Assembly: GCA_007133995.1 (NCBI GenBank)
Contig: SLLP01000062.1
Location: forward strand, 1 to 11,520
From: Balneolales bacterium
GTDB lineage: Bacteria > Bacteroidota > Rhodothermia > Balneolales > Natronogracilivirgulaceae
Direction: 5' to 3'
Length of the DNA: 11,520 nucleotides
The notes beneath the pieces were generated by a model that worked only from the letters and a program-made list of their open reading frames with translations, searched no databases and was not told where the DNA came from. Below are positions 1-6,748 of the stretch, piece after piece (the first letter of the stretch is position 1; the number at the start of each line of letters is the position of its first letter). Both the position numbers and the translations under genes were made by a program.

Positions 1-426
1 GCCGGATATGGTGAAAGAAACCCGGTGGATTGGAAGGCAGTTGTATGTGATCATCCGGTGCTTTCGTGGATATGTAACGAGAGTAGTAAGCGCAATTTTT
101 CAGGTGATATGAACGTCATTGCACATACCACGGACGAATTTGCAAAAAAGATGTCTGAGGAAGATGACCGAACCAGTGCTGACCGTCAAATTGTGAAAGC
201 ACTGGGTGAAGTGCTCGGATCCTGGGCCGCTCGACCCGAATGGCAACAATCGCACCATTGGAGATACCAATTACCCAAAAAGAACCTGGATACGCCGTTT
301 CTTGAATCGGAGGACGAACTGGCACCTCTTGCACTCATTGGTGACTACTTTCAGGGGCGTTCCATGGAAGCTGCCTATTTGTCAGGTTTTCGGCTGGGAA
401 CGCATTGGGCGGAAAAATTCTCCTGA
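1..426 (+). CDS. Renalase-like NAD(P)/FAD-dependent oxidoreductase, C-terminal part (5' end outside window)
   Basis: The frame is open from base 1 and ends in TGA at 424-426, so only the last 141 residues are present. The GTG at 25 is in frame but is probably an internal Val, because codons 1-24 read on without a stop. The visible part resembles the C-terminal region of amine-oxidase-type FAD proteins of the renalase group: an early HPVLSWIC stretch, an HTTDEFAKK segment, HHWRYQLP, and the closing flavin-binding stretch GDYFQGRSMEAAYLSG, which resembles the GD-x-x-x-G-x-x-x-E-A-x-x-SG end of this fold. The Rossmann GxGxxG dinucleotide-binding motif would lie upstream and cannot be seen. The substrate is unknown. 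The gene ends 15 bp before the first ABC gene, so co-transcription is possible. Family assignment rests on C-terminal motifs only. Confidence 0.72.
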   Translation, partial: AGYGERNPVDWKAVVCDHPVLSWICNESSKRNFSGDMNVIAHTTDEFAKKMSEEDDRTSADRQIVKALGEVLGSWAARPEWQQSHHWRYQLPKKNLDTPFLESEDELAPLALIGDYFQGRSMEAAYLSGFRLGTHWAEKFS

Positions 427-441
427 ATCAAATCGGGGACT

Positions 442-2304
442 GTGAAAGAACTCTTAAAACTGAATCGATATTTTCTGAAGTACAAATGGACACTTGTACT
501 GGGTTCGATTCTGCTTGTCCTGGCTAATTTCTTTCTCATCTGGATACCCATTTTCATCCGGATGACCATGGACGAGGTTGAGCGCATGGCTGAGCTGATG
601 CCGGAGCCTCATGACAGTGTTGTCACTACATTGTTTTCTTCAGAGACAGGCTGGTTTTTAGCGCAAAATACTGGGTTTCTTGTCAGCGCGGTTCTGCTCT
701 ACGGGTTGCTGCTCTTTGCGACGAGGCAAACACTCATTGTGACCTCCAGAAAGATCGAGTTCGATCTCAGAAACGAGATATTTGACCATCTGCAGAAACT
801 TCCGCAATCATACTATGACAGCACCCGGTCCGGTGACACATACACAAGGGCCACTGAAGATGTCGTAAGAGTGCGTGAGTATTTTGGTCCGGCCTTCATG
901 TACACCATAAATACGTTATCGAGATCGACTATCATTATTTTCATCATGCTGATGGTCAATGCCAAACTCACACTCTGGGCACTGTTGCCCCTGCCATTTC
1001 TTGCCATTATGGCTTACTGGGTGAGCCGGTATATCAACAGGAGATCCAATGAAATTCAACAGCAATATGCGCTTATGGCTGGCAAGGTACAGGAAGTTTA
1101 CTCCAGTATCCGGGTTATCAAAGCATTCAACAGAGAGTTTTACGAACAAGGTCAGTTTGACAGAGAGAACCAGCAGTACAGACGAAAAAAATTGCGACTG
1201 GACCTTGTTGAAGCACTCTTTCATCCGATGCTGCTGCTGCTGATTGGCAGCTCGATTATACTTGTGGTATGGCAGGGTGGGCTTATGGTGATGACGGGTG
1301 CGATAACTGTCGGAAACATAGCCGAGTTTATCATCTATGTCACCTATCTGACATGGCCAGTGGCGTCTCTTGGATATACACTCAACCTGCTCCAGCGATC
1401 TGCAGCCTCAAATTCACGGATTCAGAAACTGCTCAGGGAGCCGATTGCGCTAAACAAGGTGAGCGTTGCGTTATCTGCTGGCGATCATGGCAAAAAACCG
1501 GATTCGCCGAACATGCTTTCTAATGGATCCGAAAACGGAGAGAAATACGAGTTCCGGCGCGAAATCGTACTTGAGAATGTGAGTTTCACCTACCCGGGTG
1601 CAGAATTACCTGCGATACAAGATATCAGTTTGCGAGTCACAAAGGGTGACCGGATTGGAATTGTAGGTAAAACCGGTGCAGGAAAGACCACACTGGTTCA
1701 GCTGTTGCCCAGAATATACGACCCGCAGAAGGGAAGAATCCTGATGGACGGTACAGATATTAAAGAACTTCCACTGCATGAACTGCGCTCCAATATTGGT
1801 TTCGTGCCGCAGGACAATTTCCTGTTTTCCGATACCATTCGAGAGAATATCACCTTCGGCAAGGAGAACGCTTCCGATCAGGAAATTAGAAAAGCCGCAG
1901 AGCAGGCAGAAGTTTTAGAAAATATTTTGGAATTTGGGAAAAAATTCGACACTATATTGGGAGAACGTGGTATCACGTTATCGGGTGGGCAAAAGCAGCG
2001 GACCAGTATCGCAAGAGCGCTCGTACGCAAACCGTCAATTCTTATTCTGGATGACTCACTAAGCGCTGTGGATACGAAGACGGAAGATGCGATTGTACAG
2101 CATCTTGACAAGGATCATGAAAACGTAACAATCTTTATTATTTGTCATCGTTTCTCATCACTCAAACATGTAAACAAAATTTTTGTGTTGGATGACGGGC
2201 GGATTGTAGAAAAAGGTTCACACGATGAACTCATGGCGTTAAATGGGTACTTCGCAAATATGTACCGTAAGCAATTGATAGAAGAAGAACTTGAACATAT
2301 ATAA
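442..2304 (+). CDS. ABC exporter half-transporter with degenerate Walker B (heterodimer partner 1)
   Basis: This 620-residue protein has the usual order of a fused ABC exporter half: a six-helix membrane domain (about residues 15-325), a polar linker (about 335-370), then the ATPase domain (about 375-610). Visible motifs are Walker A GKTGAGKTT at 409-417, Q-loop Gln457, signature LSGGQ at 513-517, Walker B ending D537-D538, D-loop SAVD, and switch His569. The residue after the Walker B Asp is normally the catalytic Glu; here it is Asp538. In heterodimeric exporters such as TM287/288, LmrCD and BmrCD, one subunit carries this change and forms a degenerate ATP site with its partner. The likely partner is the ABC gene at 3574-5388. 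The start is GTG at 442, 15 bp after the upstream stop, with only a weak G-rich element before it. The substrate (drug, lipid or peptide) cannot be read from the sequence. Confidence 0.93.
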   Translation: MKELLKLNRYFLKYKWTLVLGSILLVLANFFLIWIPIFIRMTMDEVERMAELMPEPHDSVVTTLFSSETGWFLAQNTGFLVSAVLLYGLLLFATRQTLIVTSRKIEFDLRNEIFDHLQKLPQSYYDSTRSGDTYTRATEDVVRVREYFGPAFMYTINTLSRSTIIIFIMLMVNAKLTLWALLPLPFLAIMAYWVSRYINRRSNEIQQQYALMAGKVQEVYSSIRVIKAFNREFYEQGQFDRENQQYRRKKLRLDLVEALFHPMLLLLIGSSIILVVWQGGLMVMTGAITVGNIAEFIIYVTYLTWPVASLGYTLNLLQRSAASNSRIQKLLREPIALNKVSVALSAGDHGKKPDSPNMLSNGSENGEKYEFRREIVLENVSFTYPGAELPAIQDISLRVTKGDRIGIVGKTGAGKTTLVQLLPRIYDPQKGRILMDGTDIKELPLHELRSNIGFVPQDNFLFSDTIRENITFGKENASDQEIRKAAEQAEVLENILEFGKKFDTILGERGITLSGGQKQRTSIARALVRKPSILILDDSLSAVDTKTEDAIVQHLDKDHENVTIFIICHRFSSLKHVNKIFVLDDGRIVEKGSHDELMALNGYFANMYRKQLIEEELEHI

Positions 2305-2351
2305 ATACACGGGAATACTTCGTCTGAAAGCGAAATCCCCATAATAAAAAT

Positions 2352-2358
2352 GGAGAGG
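2352..2358 (+). promoter_or_regulatory. Strong Shine-Dalgarno before rnz
   Basis: GGAGAGG lies 8 nt before the ATG at 2367. It is the clearest initiation SD in the window; most other starts here have little or none. It fixes the rnz start and suggests that this gene is translated on its own terms, not only by coupling to the ABC gene that ends 62 bp upstream. Confidence 0.75.
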
Positions 2359-2366
2359 ATAACAAC

Positions 2367-3593
2367 ATGATTGTATTACCATTGGGTGTCTCATCAGCTA
2401 CCCCTACCGCCGTGCGCCATTTGCCATCAGTAGCATTATGGAGAGATGGCTCAATATTTCTTTTTGATTGTGGTGAAAATACCCAAATGCGTTTGCTGCA
2501 GGCCGGTGTTAAACGTTCAAAAGTAGATGCCATATTTATTTCGCACCTTGACGGAGATCATATTTTTGGTCTCTTCGGACTGCTGAGCACTTTTCAGCTG
2601 CAAAGACGCGAAAAAGGACTCACGGTTATTGGTCCGAAAGGGATCAAGAAAATGATTGACTCGGTTTTTAATGTGGCTCAGATTGATCTGGAGTTCCCCG
2701 TTAAATACAATGAACTCAAAAGTGATTTTGACCATGAAGTGGTGATGGAGGATGAGGAGTTTTACGTGGAAGCCAGACCACTGAAACATACCAAGTTTTG
2801 TGTCGGATACCGTTTTCAGGAAAAGGATAAGCCCGGTAAAGTCGATGCTGCCAAAGCAGCTGAAGCGGGTATTACCGAGGATGCACAATACAAGGCCCTC
2901 AAAAATGGAGATGATGTCACCCTTGAGGATGGTACCGTGGTTCACTCGGCTGACATTGTTGGTGACCCCAGAACAGGTGAGAGCTTTGTCTATGTCACGG
3001 ATACCGAATTCTGTGAGAATGCCATTCGACTGGCTGAAAACGCAACAATCCTCTATCACGAAGCCACTTTCGGCGAACCGTTGAAAGAAAAAGCCGAAGA
3101 CACAGGTCACTCCAGCGCACAGGATGCAGCCATTGTAGCCAAGACAGCCAAGGTGGAACGACTGGTCATCGGTCATTTTTCTGCTCGTTACTCCAACCAG
3201 TTCCTGTTGCTCAAAGAGGCCCGTGGGGTATTTGAAAAAACATGGCTGGCGTACGAATTGCGCCCAATTTTCACCAACCCCGAGCTGGAGAAGGAGATTA
3301 TCAGTCCGCGTATCGAGATTATTGACCTTAAAGACAAAAAGGCTCAGCGCCCCCAAAAAACCTTCAAGCCGGCTGCGAAACGCAAAGACGGATTTAAGAA
3401 AAAGAGATTCAAACGGAAACCGGCAAACGCGCGTTACTACAAAAGCGGCGAATCGGACCGGCCTCAAAAATCACGCTTCAGCAAGCCATACAAGCGACCT
3501 GACGAAGGCCAGGGTAAACCTAGTCCGCATCGCCCGAGCAAGCCGTTACCCATAACACCTCGAACACCGTTTGATGACTTCGACCGCTTCTGA
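2367..3593 (+). CDS. rnz: Ribonuclease Z (tRNA 3'-end endonuclease) with basic C-terminal tail
   Basis: RNase Z cleaves the 3' trailer from tRNA precursors that lack an encoded CCA. The protein is a metallo-beta-lactamase-fold hydrolase. Candidate metal and catalytic residues line up in order with the family: H60-x-D62-x-D64-H65 (usually HxHxDH), H141, D212, H248 in TGHSSAQDAA, and H270 in IGHFSARY. The stretch from about 150 to 165 (EKDKPGKVDAAKA) matches the usual loop after the third His. The second His of the metal motif is Asp62 here. The enzyme core ends near residue 310, the usual full length for bacterial RNase Z. About 95 further residues, rich in Lys, Arg and Pro, form a probable disordered, RNA-binding tail. 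The gene lies between the two ABC halves, and its last 20 bp overlap the second one. Confidence 0.93.
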   Translation: MIVLPLGVSSATPTAVRHLPSVALWRDGSIFLFDCGENTQMRLLQAGVKRSKVDAIFISHLDGDHIFGLFGLLSTFQLQRREKGLTVIGPKGIKKMIDSVFNVAQIDLEFPVKYNELKSDFDHEVVMEDEEFYVEARPLKHTKFCVGYRFQEKDKPGKVDAAKAAEAGITEDAQYKALKNGDDVTLEDGTVVHSADIVGDPRTGESFVYVTDTEFCENAIRLAENATILYHEATFGEPLKEKAEDTGHSSAQDAAIVAKTAKVERLVIGHFSARYSNQFLLLKEARGVFEKTWLAYELRPIFTNPELEKEIISPRIEIIDLKDKKAQRPQKTFKPAAKRKDGFKKKRFKRKPANARYYKSGESDRPQKSRFSKPYKRPDEGQGKPSPHRPSKPLPITPRTPFDDFDRF

Positions 3594-5388
3594 CAAGCGT
3601 TCCGATAACAACAAAACTGTAGCCGGTAAAGCCGTCGATACCTATCTGATCCGACGGCTTTACTTATTTCTGGCGCCCTATAAATGGCACCTCGTTTTTG
3701 CATTGGCGATGACACTGTCAGTCGCTTTTCTCGGACCGTTGCGTCCCTATCTCACTCAGATAGCAGTCGATGATTATATAGCCAATCGTGATGCTGTCGG
3801 TTTGGGAAGGATCATGCTACTCTTTTTAGGCGTTTTGCTACTGGAGACCATCATCCTGATAGGAAATACCTATCTGATGCGCTGGATTGGACAGGGTGCA
3901 CTGTTTCGGCTTCGAAATGCTGTATTTGAAAAGATTCAAAACCTTCATGTGCAGTTTTTCGATAAGAATCCGATCGGCCGTCTGATCACACGCTCGACCA
4001 GTGATATAGAGGCCCTTAATGAGCTTCTGTCCACAGGCGTAGTCAATATCATTGGCGATCTCTTTCGAATCGTATTTATCATAGGTTTCATGCTTTCCAT
4101 GAGCTGGGAGTTGTCGCTGGTAAGCCTGAGCGTTCTGCCCATACTTGTATACGCTACCTTTTGGTTCAAGGCCAGAGTCAGGGTTGCCTTTCTGAATGTA
4201 AGGGATCAGATCGCCCGATTGCATTCTTTTGTACAGGAACATATCGCAGGCATGAGCATTGTTCAGCTATACGGCAGGGAAAAGAGAGAGAAACAAAAGC
4301 ATGAAAGCATCAACAGGGATCATGCGGATGCTCATATCAGGACGATTTTCTACTTTGCCCTGTTTTGGCCTGCTGTGGAAGTAATCGCTTCCCTGGCCAT
4401 GGCTTTGGTGATCTGGTATGGAAGTGCACAGGCTTTGGCCGGTCAGGTTACATTCGGGGTACTGCTCGCCTTTATTCAGTATGTACGCCAGTTTTTTGTC
4501 CCGATTCGAGATTTGTCCGAAAAATTCAATACACTTCAAAGCGCACTTGCCTCTTCCGAGCGGATTTTTGGAGTGCTGGATGCGGAAAATGAAGTACCTG
4601 AACCACTCAATTCCATTGAGCCGACACGTAAAAAGGGACACATCCGATTTGATAATGTATCGTTTAGTTATAATAAGGACGAGCATGAAGTGCTCAGTGA
4701 TGCGAATTTTGAGGTGAAGCCCGGAGAGGTTGTGGCCATAGTAGGTGCAACGGGAGCAGGAAAAACGACCATTATCAATTTACTGCTCCGCTTTTATGAT
4801 GTTTCCACCGGAAAGATCACCATTGACGGTGTAGACATCCGTGACATGAAACAGTCGACACTGAGATCCTACTTCGGTCTTGTGCTTCAGGATAACCTGT
4901 TATTCGCCGGTCCGGTTATGGATAATATCACACTTGGCAACAGCAGCATCCCCCGTGAGCGTGTGGTGGAAGCTGCAAAACTGGTTCAGGCCGACCGATT
5001 CATCACCAGACTGCCTGGCGGATACATGCACAGGATTGCAGAGAGGGGCGCATCGCTGTCGATGGGTCAGCGCCAGCTGATCTGTTTTGTCAGGGCACTT
5101 GTTTACGATCCAACCATACTCATTCTTGATGAGGCAACATCAAACGTTGATTCCGAAACCGAATACCTTGTATCCAGGGCGCTCGATACCATGATGAAGG
5201 GGCGAACCTCGGTTGTCATTGCACACAGACTCTCCACCATCCAGCATGCTGATAAAATCCTGGTGATGCACAAGGGACGCATACGGGAAACTGGCACCCA
5301 TCGTGAACTTGTTTCCAGGACAGACGGAATATACCGGAGACTTTATGAATTGCAGTATCGCGATCAGGTAAAAGCAGTCATCCGCTGA
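3574..5388 (+). CDS. ABC exporter half-transporter with canonical Walker B (heterodimer partner 2)
   Basis: This 604-residue protein has a six-helix membrane domain (about residues 30-320) followed by an ATPase domain (about 350-595). Motifs are Walker A GATGAGKTT at 391-399, Q-loop Gln439, signature LSMGQ at 495-499, Walker B ending D519-E520, D-loop SNVD and switch His551. The catalytic Glu is intact, but the signature has Met where LSGGQ has its first Gly. This pairs with the upstream ABC protein, which has a perfect signature but Asp in place of Glu. Together they predict one active and one degenerate ATP site, as in TM288/TM287 and LmrD/LmrC type exporters. I chose ATG 3574 over the adjacent TTG 3571. 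The start lies inside the end of rnz (20-bp overlap) with no clear SD, so translation is probably coupled. The substrate is unknown. Confidence 0.93.
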   Translation: MTSTASDKRSDNNKTVAGKAVDTYLIRRLYLFLAPYKWHLVFALAMTLSVAFLGPLRPYLTQIAVDDYIANRDAVGLGRIMLLFLGVLLLETIILIGNTYLMRWIGQGALFRLRNAVFEKIQNLHVQFFDKNPIGRLITRSTSDIEALNELLSTGVVNIIGDLFRIVFIIGFMLSMSWELSLVSLSVLPILVYATFWFKARVRVAFLNVRDQIARLHSFVQEHIAGMSIVQLYGREKREKQKHESINRDHADAHIRTIFYFALFWPAVEVIASLAMALVIWYGSAQALAGQVTFGVLLAFIQYVRQFFVPIRDLSEKFNTLQSALASSERIFGVLDAENEVPEPLNSIEPTRKKGHIRFDNVSFSYNKDEHEVLSDANFEVKPGEVVAIVGATGAGKTTIINLLLRFYDVSTGKITIDGVDIRDMKQSTLRSYFGLVLQDNLLFAGPVMDNITLGNSSIPRERVVEAAKLVQADRFITRLPGGYMHRIAERGASLSMGQRQLICFVRALVYDPTILILDEATSNVDSETEYLVSRALDTMMKGRTSVVIAHRLSTIQHADKILVMHKGRIRETGTHRELVSRTDGIYRRLYELQYRDQVKAVIR

Positions 5389-5401
5389 TACGCTATTCAT
5401 G

Positions 5402-5423
5402 CAGGTCGGAAACCGTTGGCCTG
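5402..5423. terminator. Possible weak hairpin between convergent genes
   Basis: CAGGTC (5402-5407) can pair with GGCCTG (5418-5423), including one wobble pair, around a 10-nt loop. It lies in the 38-bp gap between the converging ABC gene and phosphatase gene, where a shared terminator would be expected. No proper T-run follows on either strand, so the call is weak. Confidence 0.22.
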
Positions 5424-5426
5424 GGT

Positions 5427-6242
5427 TTATGCGGTAACATTGATGACATAATCGATGACCTCATCCGGAGTGTCAGGTGGCAGACAGTAAAATCTGTTGC
5501 AGAAGGTATTCCCGTCATTATAGTTGGCTGCCTCACCATGATTGAATATACGTGTCTGGAATCCGGCAGATTCCATGATAGCCGCCGGCGCCGCGATATC
5601 CCAGTATGCCGATCTGCGAAAGCTTACAAACCCGGTGCTGGGTCCGTTGAGCGGACCAATGATGTTGTGTGCCGCATTCGAGGACCGGCGTACCGGCAGG
5701 TGGGTTATCGACTCCAGCCGGTCTCTCAAAGCCGGATGAGCCCCCTTTACCACCAGCGGCATCTGATGTCGCCAACTGATGGTCTGATGAATTTCTCTGA
5801 AATCCCCGGGCGAGGAGTAAAGTCGGGCTCTGATGTATGAGTTTCCATAGAGCACACAGTTTCTCTCCGGCTGATAGAGAACGCCAAAACTGGGCTTGCC
5901 GTCGATGCACATACTTATAAGCACAAAATAATTAGGCGAACCTTCAGCAAACTTGCTGGTTCCGTCAATGGGATCAATATACCAGACTACGGAGGTTTTG
6001 GGTGTATAAACATGCGAATGCTCATCCTCCTCACTGACCACCGTCTCACCCGAAAATGCCTTTTGAAGCAATTCCATCCAGAAATCGCTCATCTCCTGGT
6101 CACTGTTTGTGACTTTGGATCCGTCACTCTTCATGCTCACACTGAAGCTCCGATTGTGCTGCTGAAGCCGAAGCCGGCGGCCAGCCTCTTCCAAATGCGG
6201 GTACAGCCACTTGAATCGTAAATTAAATTCCTTCTCAGACAT
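5427..6242 (-). CDS. Inositol-monophosphatase-family phosphatase
   Basis: This 271-residue protein has the full metal-site signature of the Mg2+-dependent IMPase superfamily: VVSEED at 68-73 (metal-binding Glu71/72), WYIDPIDGTSKF at 87-98 (Asp90 and Asp93), and YWDIAAPAAI at 213-222 (Asp215). Length is normal for the family. Members hydrolyse inositol monophosphate, 3'-phosphoadenosine phosphate (CysQ), histidinol phosphate (HisN type) or fructose bisphosphate. The DGTSKF sequence falls between the DGT-x-NF of inositol phosphatases and the DGTKEF of CysQ, so I do not assign a substrate. No signal peptide is seen; a cytoplasmic enzyme is likely. Start is ATG at 6242-6240 with little SD. The gene is divergent from the small membrane protein gene at 6358 and convergent with the ABC gene. 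Confidence 0.9.
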   Translation of the reverse strand: MSEKEFNLRFKWLYPHLEEAGRRLRLQQHNRSFSVSMKSDGSKVTNSDQEMSDFWMELLQKAFSGETVVSEEDEHSHVYTPKTSVVWYIDPIDGTSKFAEGSPNYFVLISMCIDGKPSFGVLYQPERNCVLYGNSYIRARLYSSPGDFREIHQTISWRHQMPLVVKGAHPALRDRLESITHLPVRRSSNAAHNIIGPLNGPSTGFVSFRRSAYWDIAAPAAIMESAGFQTRIFNHGEAANYNDGNTFCNRFYCLPPDTPDEVIDYVINVTA

Positions 6243-6277
6243 ATCTTGTTGCCATAATTCTCGTTTTGTTCCGCCTG

Positions 6278-6299
6278 TTTCCTGTAACGGAAATTTTTT
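6278..6299 (+). repeat. Short inverted repeat followed by T6
   Basis: TTTCC (6278-6282) and GGAAA (6289-6293) can form a 5-bp stem with a TGTAAC loop, and TTTTTT follows at 6294-6299. It lies in the 115-bp space between the divergent starts at 6242 and 6358. It could be a weak terminator or an operator, but no plus-strand gene ends nearby. Confidence 0.25.
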
Positions 6300-6314
6300 A
6301 TCTTCTAAAGTTCG

Positions 6315-6320
6315 TATAAT
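6315..6320 (+). promoter_or_regulatory. Possible -10 element for the small membrane protein gene
   Basis: A perfect TATAAT lies 37 bp before the ATG at 6358. No convincing -35 box is found 16-18 bp upstream; that position is an A/T stretch. Such hexamers are common by chance in AT-rich gaps. Confidence 0.28.
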
Positions 6321-6357
6321 TTCCGATTACATAACATACCCATTCAAGGTTTTTATT

Positions 6358-6600
6358 ATGGTTGAAGACAAAACCAATACATCAGCTAATATGGATGCAA
6401 CACCCGGTCAAAGCAGTGGTGCCAACGGGGATATTATAGAAAAACTGTACGAAGAAAAAGAGCGCCTGGAAAATGAGATTCGCCAGGAGTACAGAAATGC
6501 CCGAAAATATATTAGATCGCATCCGGAAGAGGGCCTGGCTTACTCCTTTCTGGGAGGTATTGTGTGCGGATTGATATTGGCAAAAATCTTTTCACGCTGA
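6358..6600 (+). CDS. Small membrane-anchored protein resembling DUF883 (YqjD/ElaB-like)
   Basis: This is an 80-residue protein in three parts. The first is a polar, Ser/Thr/Asn-rich N-terminus (1-24). The second is a charged helical segment (about 25-58, IIEKLYEEKERLENEIRQEY) that could form a coiled coil. The third is a single C-terminal membrane segment (about 60-78) ending in SR. The junction RKYIRSHPEEGLAYSFLGG, with a basic patch, a 'Y-I/V-x-x-x-P' turn and a Gly-rich helix, is the pattern of DUF883 proteins; E. coli members YqjD and ElaB tether ribosomes to the inner membrane. Function here is not established. The frame is open upstream to 6211, but that part would overlap the divergent phosphatase start and reads as unnatural protein, so I place the start at ATG 6358. 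Confidence 0.7.
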   Translation: MVEDKTNTSANMDATPGQSSGANGDIIEKLYEEKERLENEIRQEYRNARKYIRSHPEEGLAYSFLGGIVCGLILAKIFSR

Positions 6601-6748
6601 GCAGGCAGACAGCACGTTATGGAATTGCAGGAGTTATAAACCTTTTGCACTACGGTACGGTCGCACCGCTCATCAATCGCTTGCAGGATCATGCCGGATA
6701 ATAAAATCAACATTATGATTATTAATCCCCTAATAACATTAAAATAGT
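6601..6748. other. Gap before prfB, no confident gene
   Basis: The 148-bp gap holds no tRNA or sizeable gene. The last 60 bp are AT-rich and contain TTATTA (6719-6724) inverted against TAATAA (6731-6736). A frame of 18 codons runs from ATG 6691 to TAG 6745-6747, ending one base before the prfB ATG. The prfB start itself has no SD, only A/T-rich sequence. Confidence 0.5.

Noticed and set aside
25..27. GTG as the start of the first gene
   Set aside because: The frame is open to base 1 and the protein lacks the N-terminal FAD-binding half of its family, so the gene begins before the window.
2305..2366. Hairpin between the first ABC gene and rnz
   Set aside because: Only short 4-bp stems (GGGA/TCCC and TTCG/CGAA) with mismatched spacing and no T-run; not a credible terminator.
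2517..3467. Long open frame on the minus strand (316 codons) opposite rnz
   Set aside because: It lies wholly antisense to a gene with clear RNase Z motifs, has Phe/Cys/Ile-rich composition with no recognisable motif, and is explained by the codon bias of the opposite strand.
6211..6357. Upstream extension of the small membrane protein frame
   Set aside because: It would overlap the divergent phosphatase start, contains promoter-like and hairpin sequence, and reads as protein unlike the rest; ATG 6358 is the natural start.
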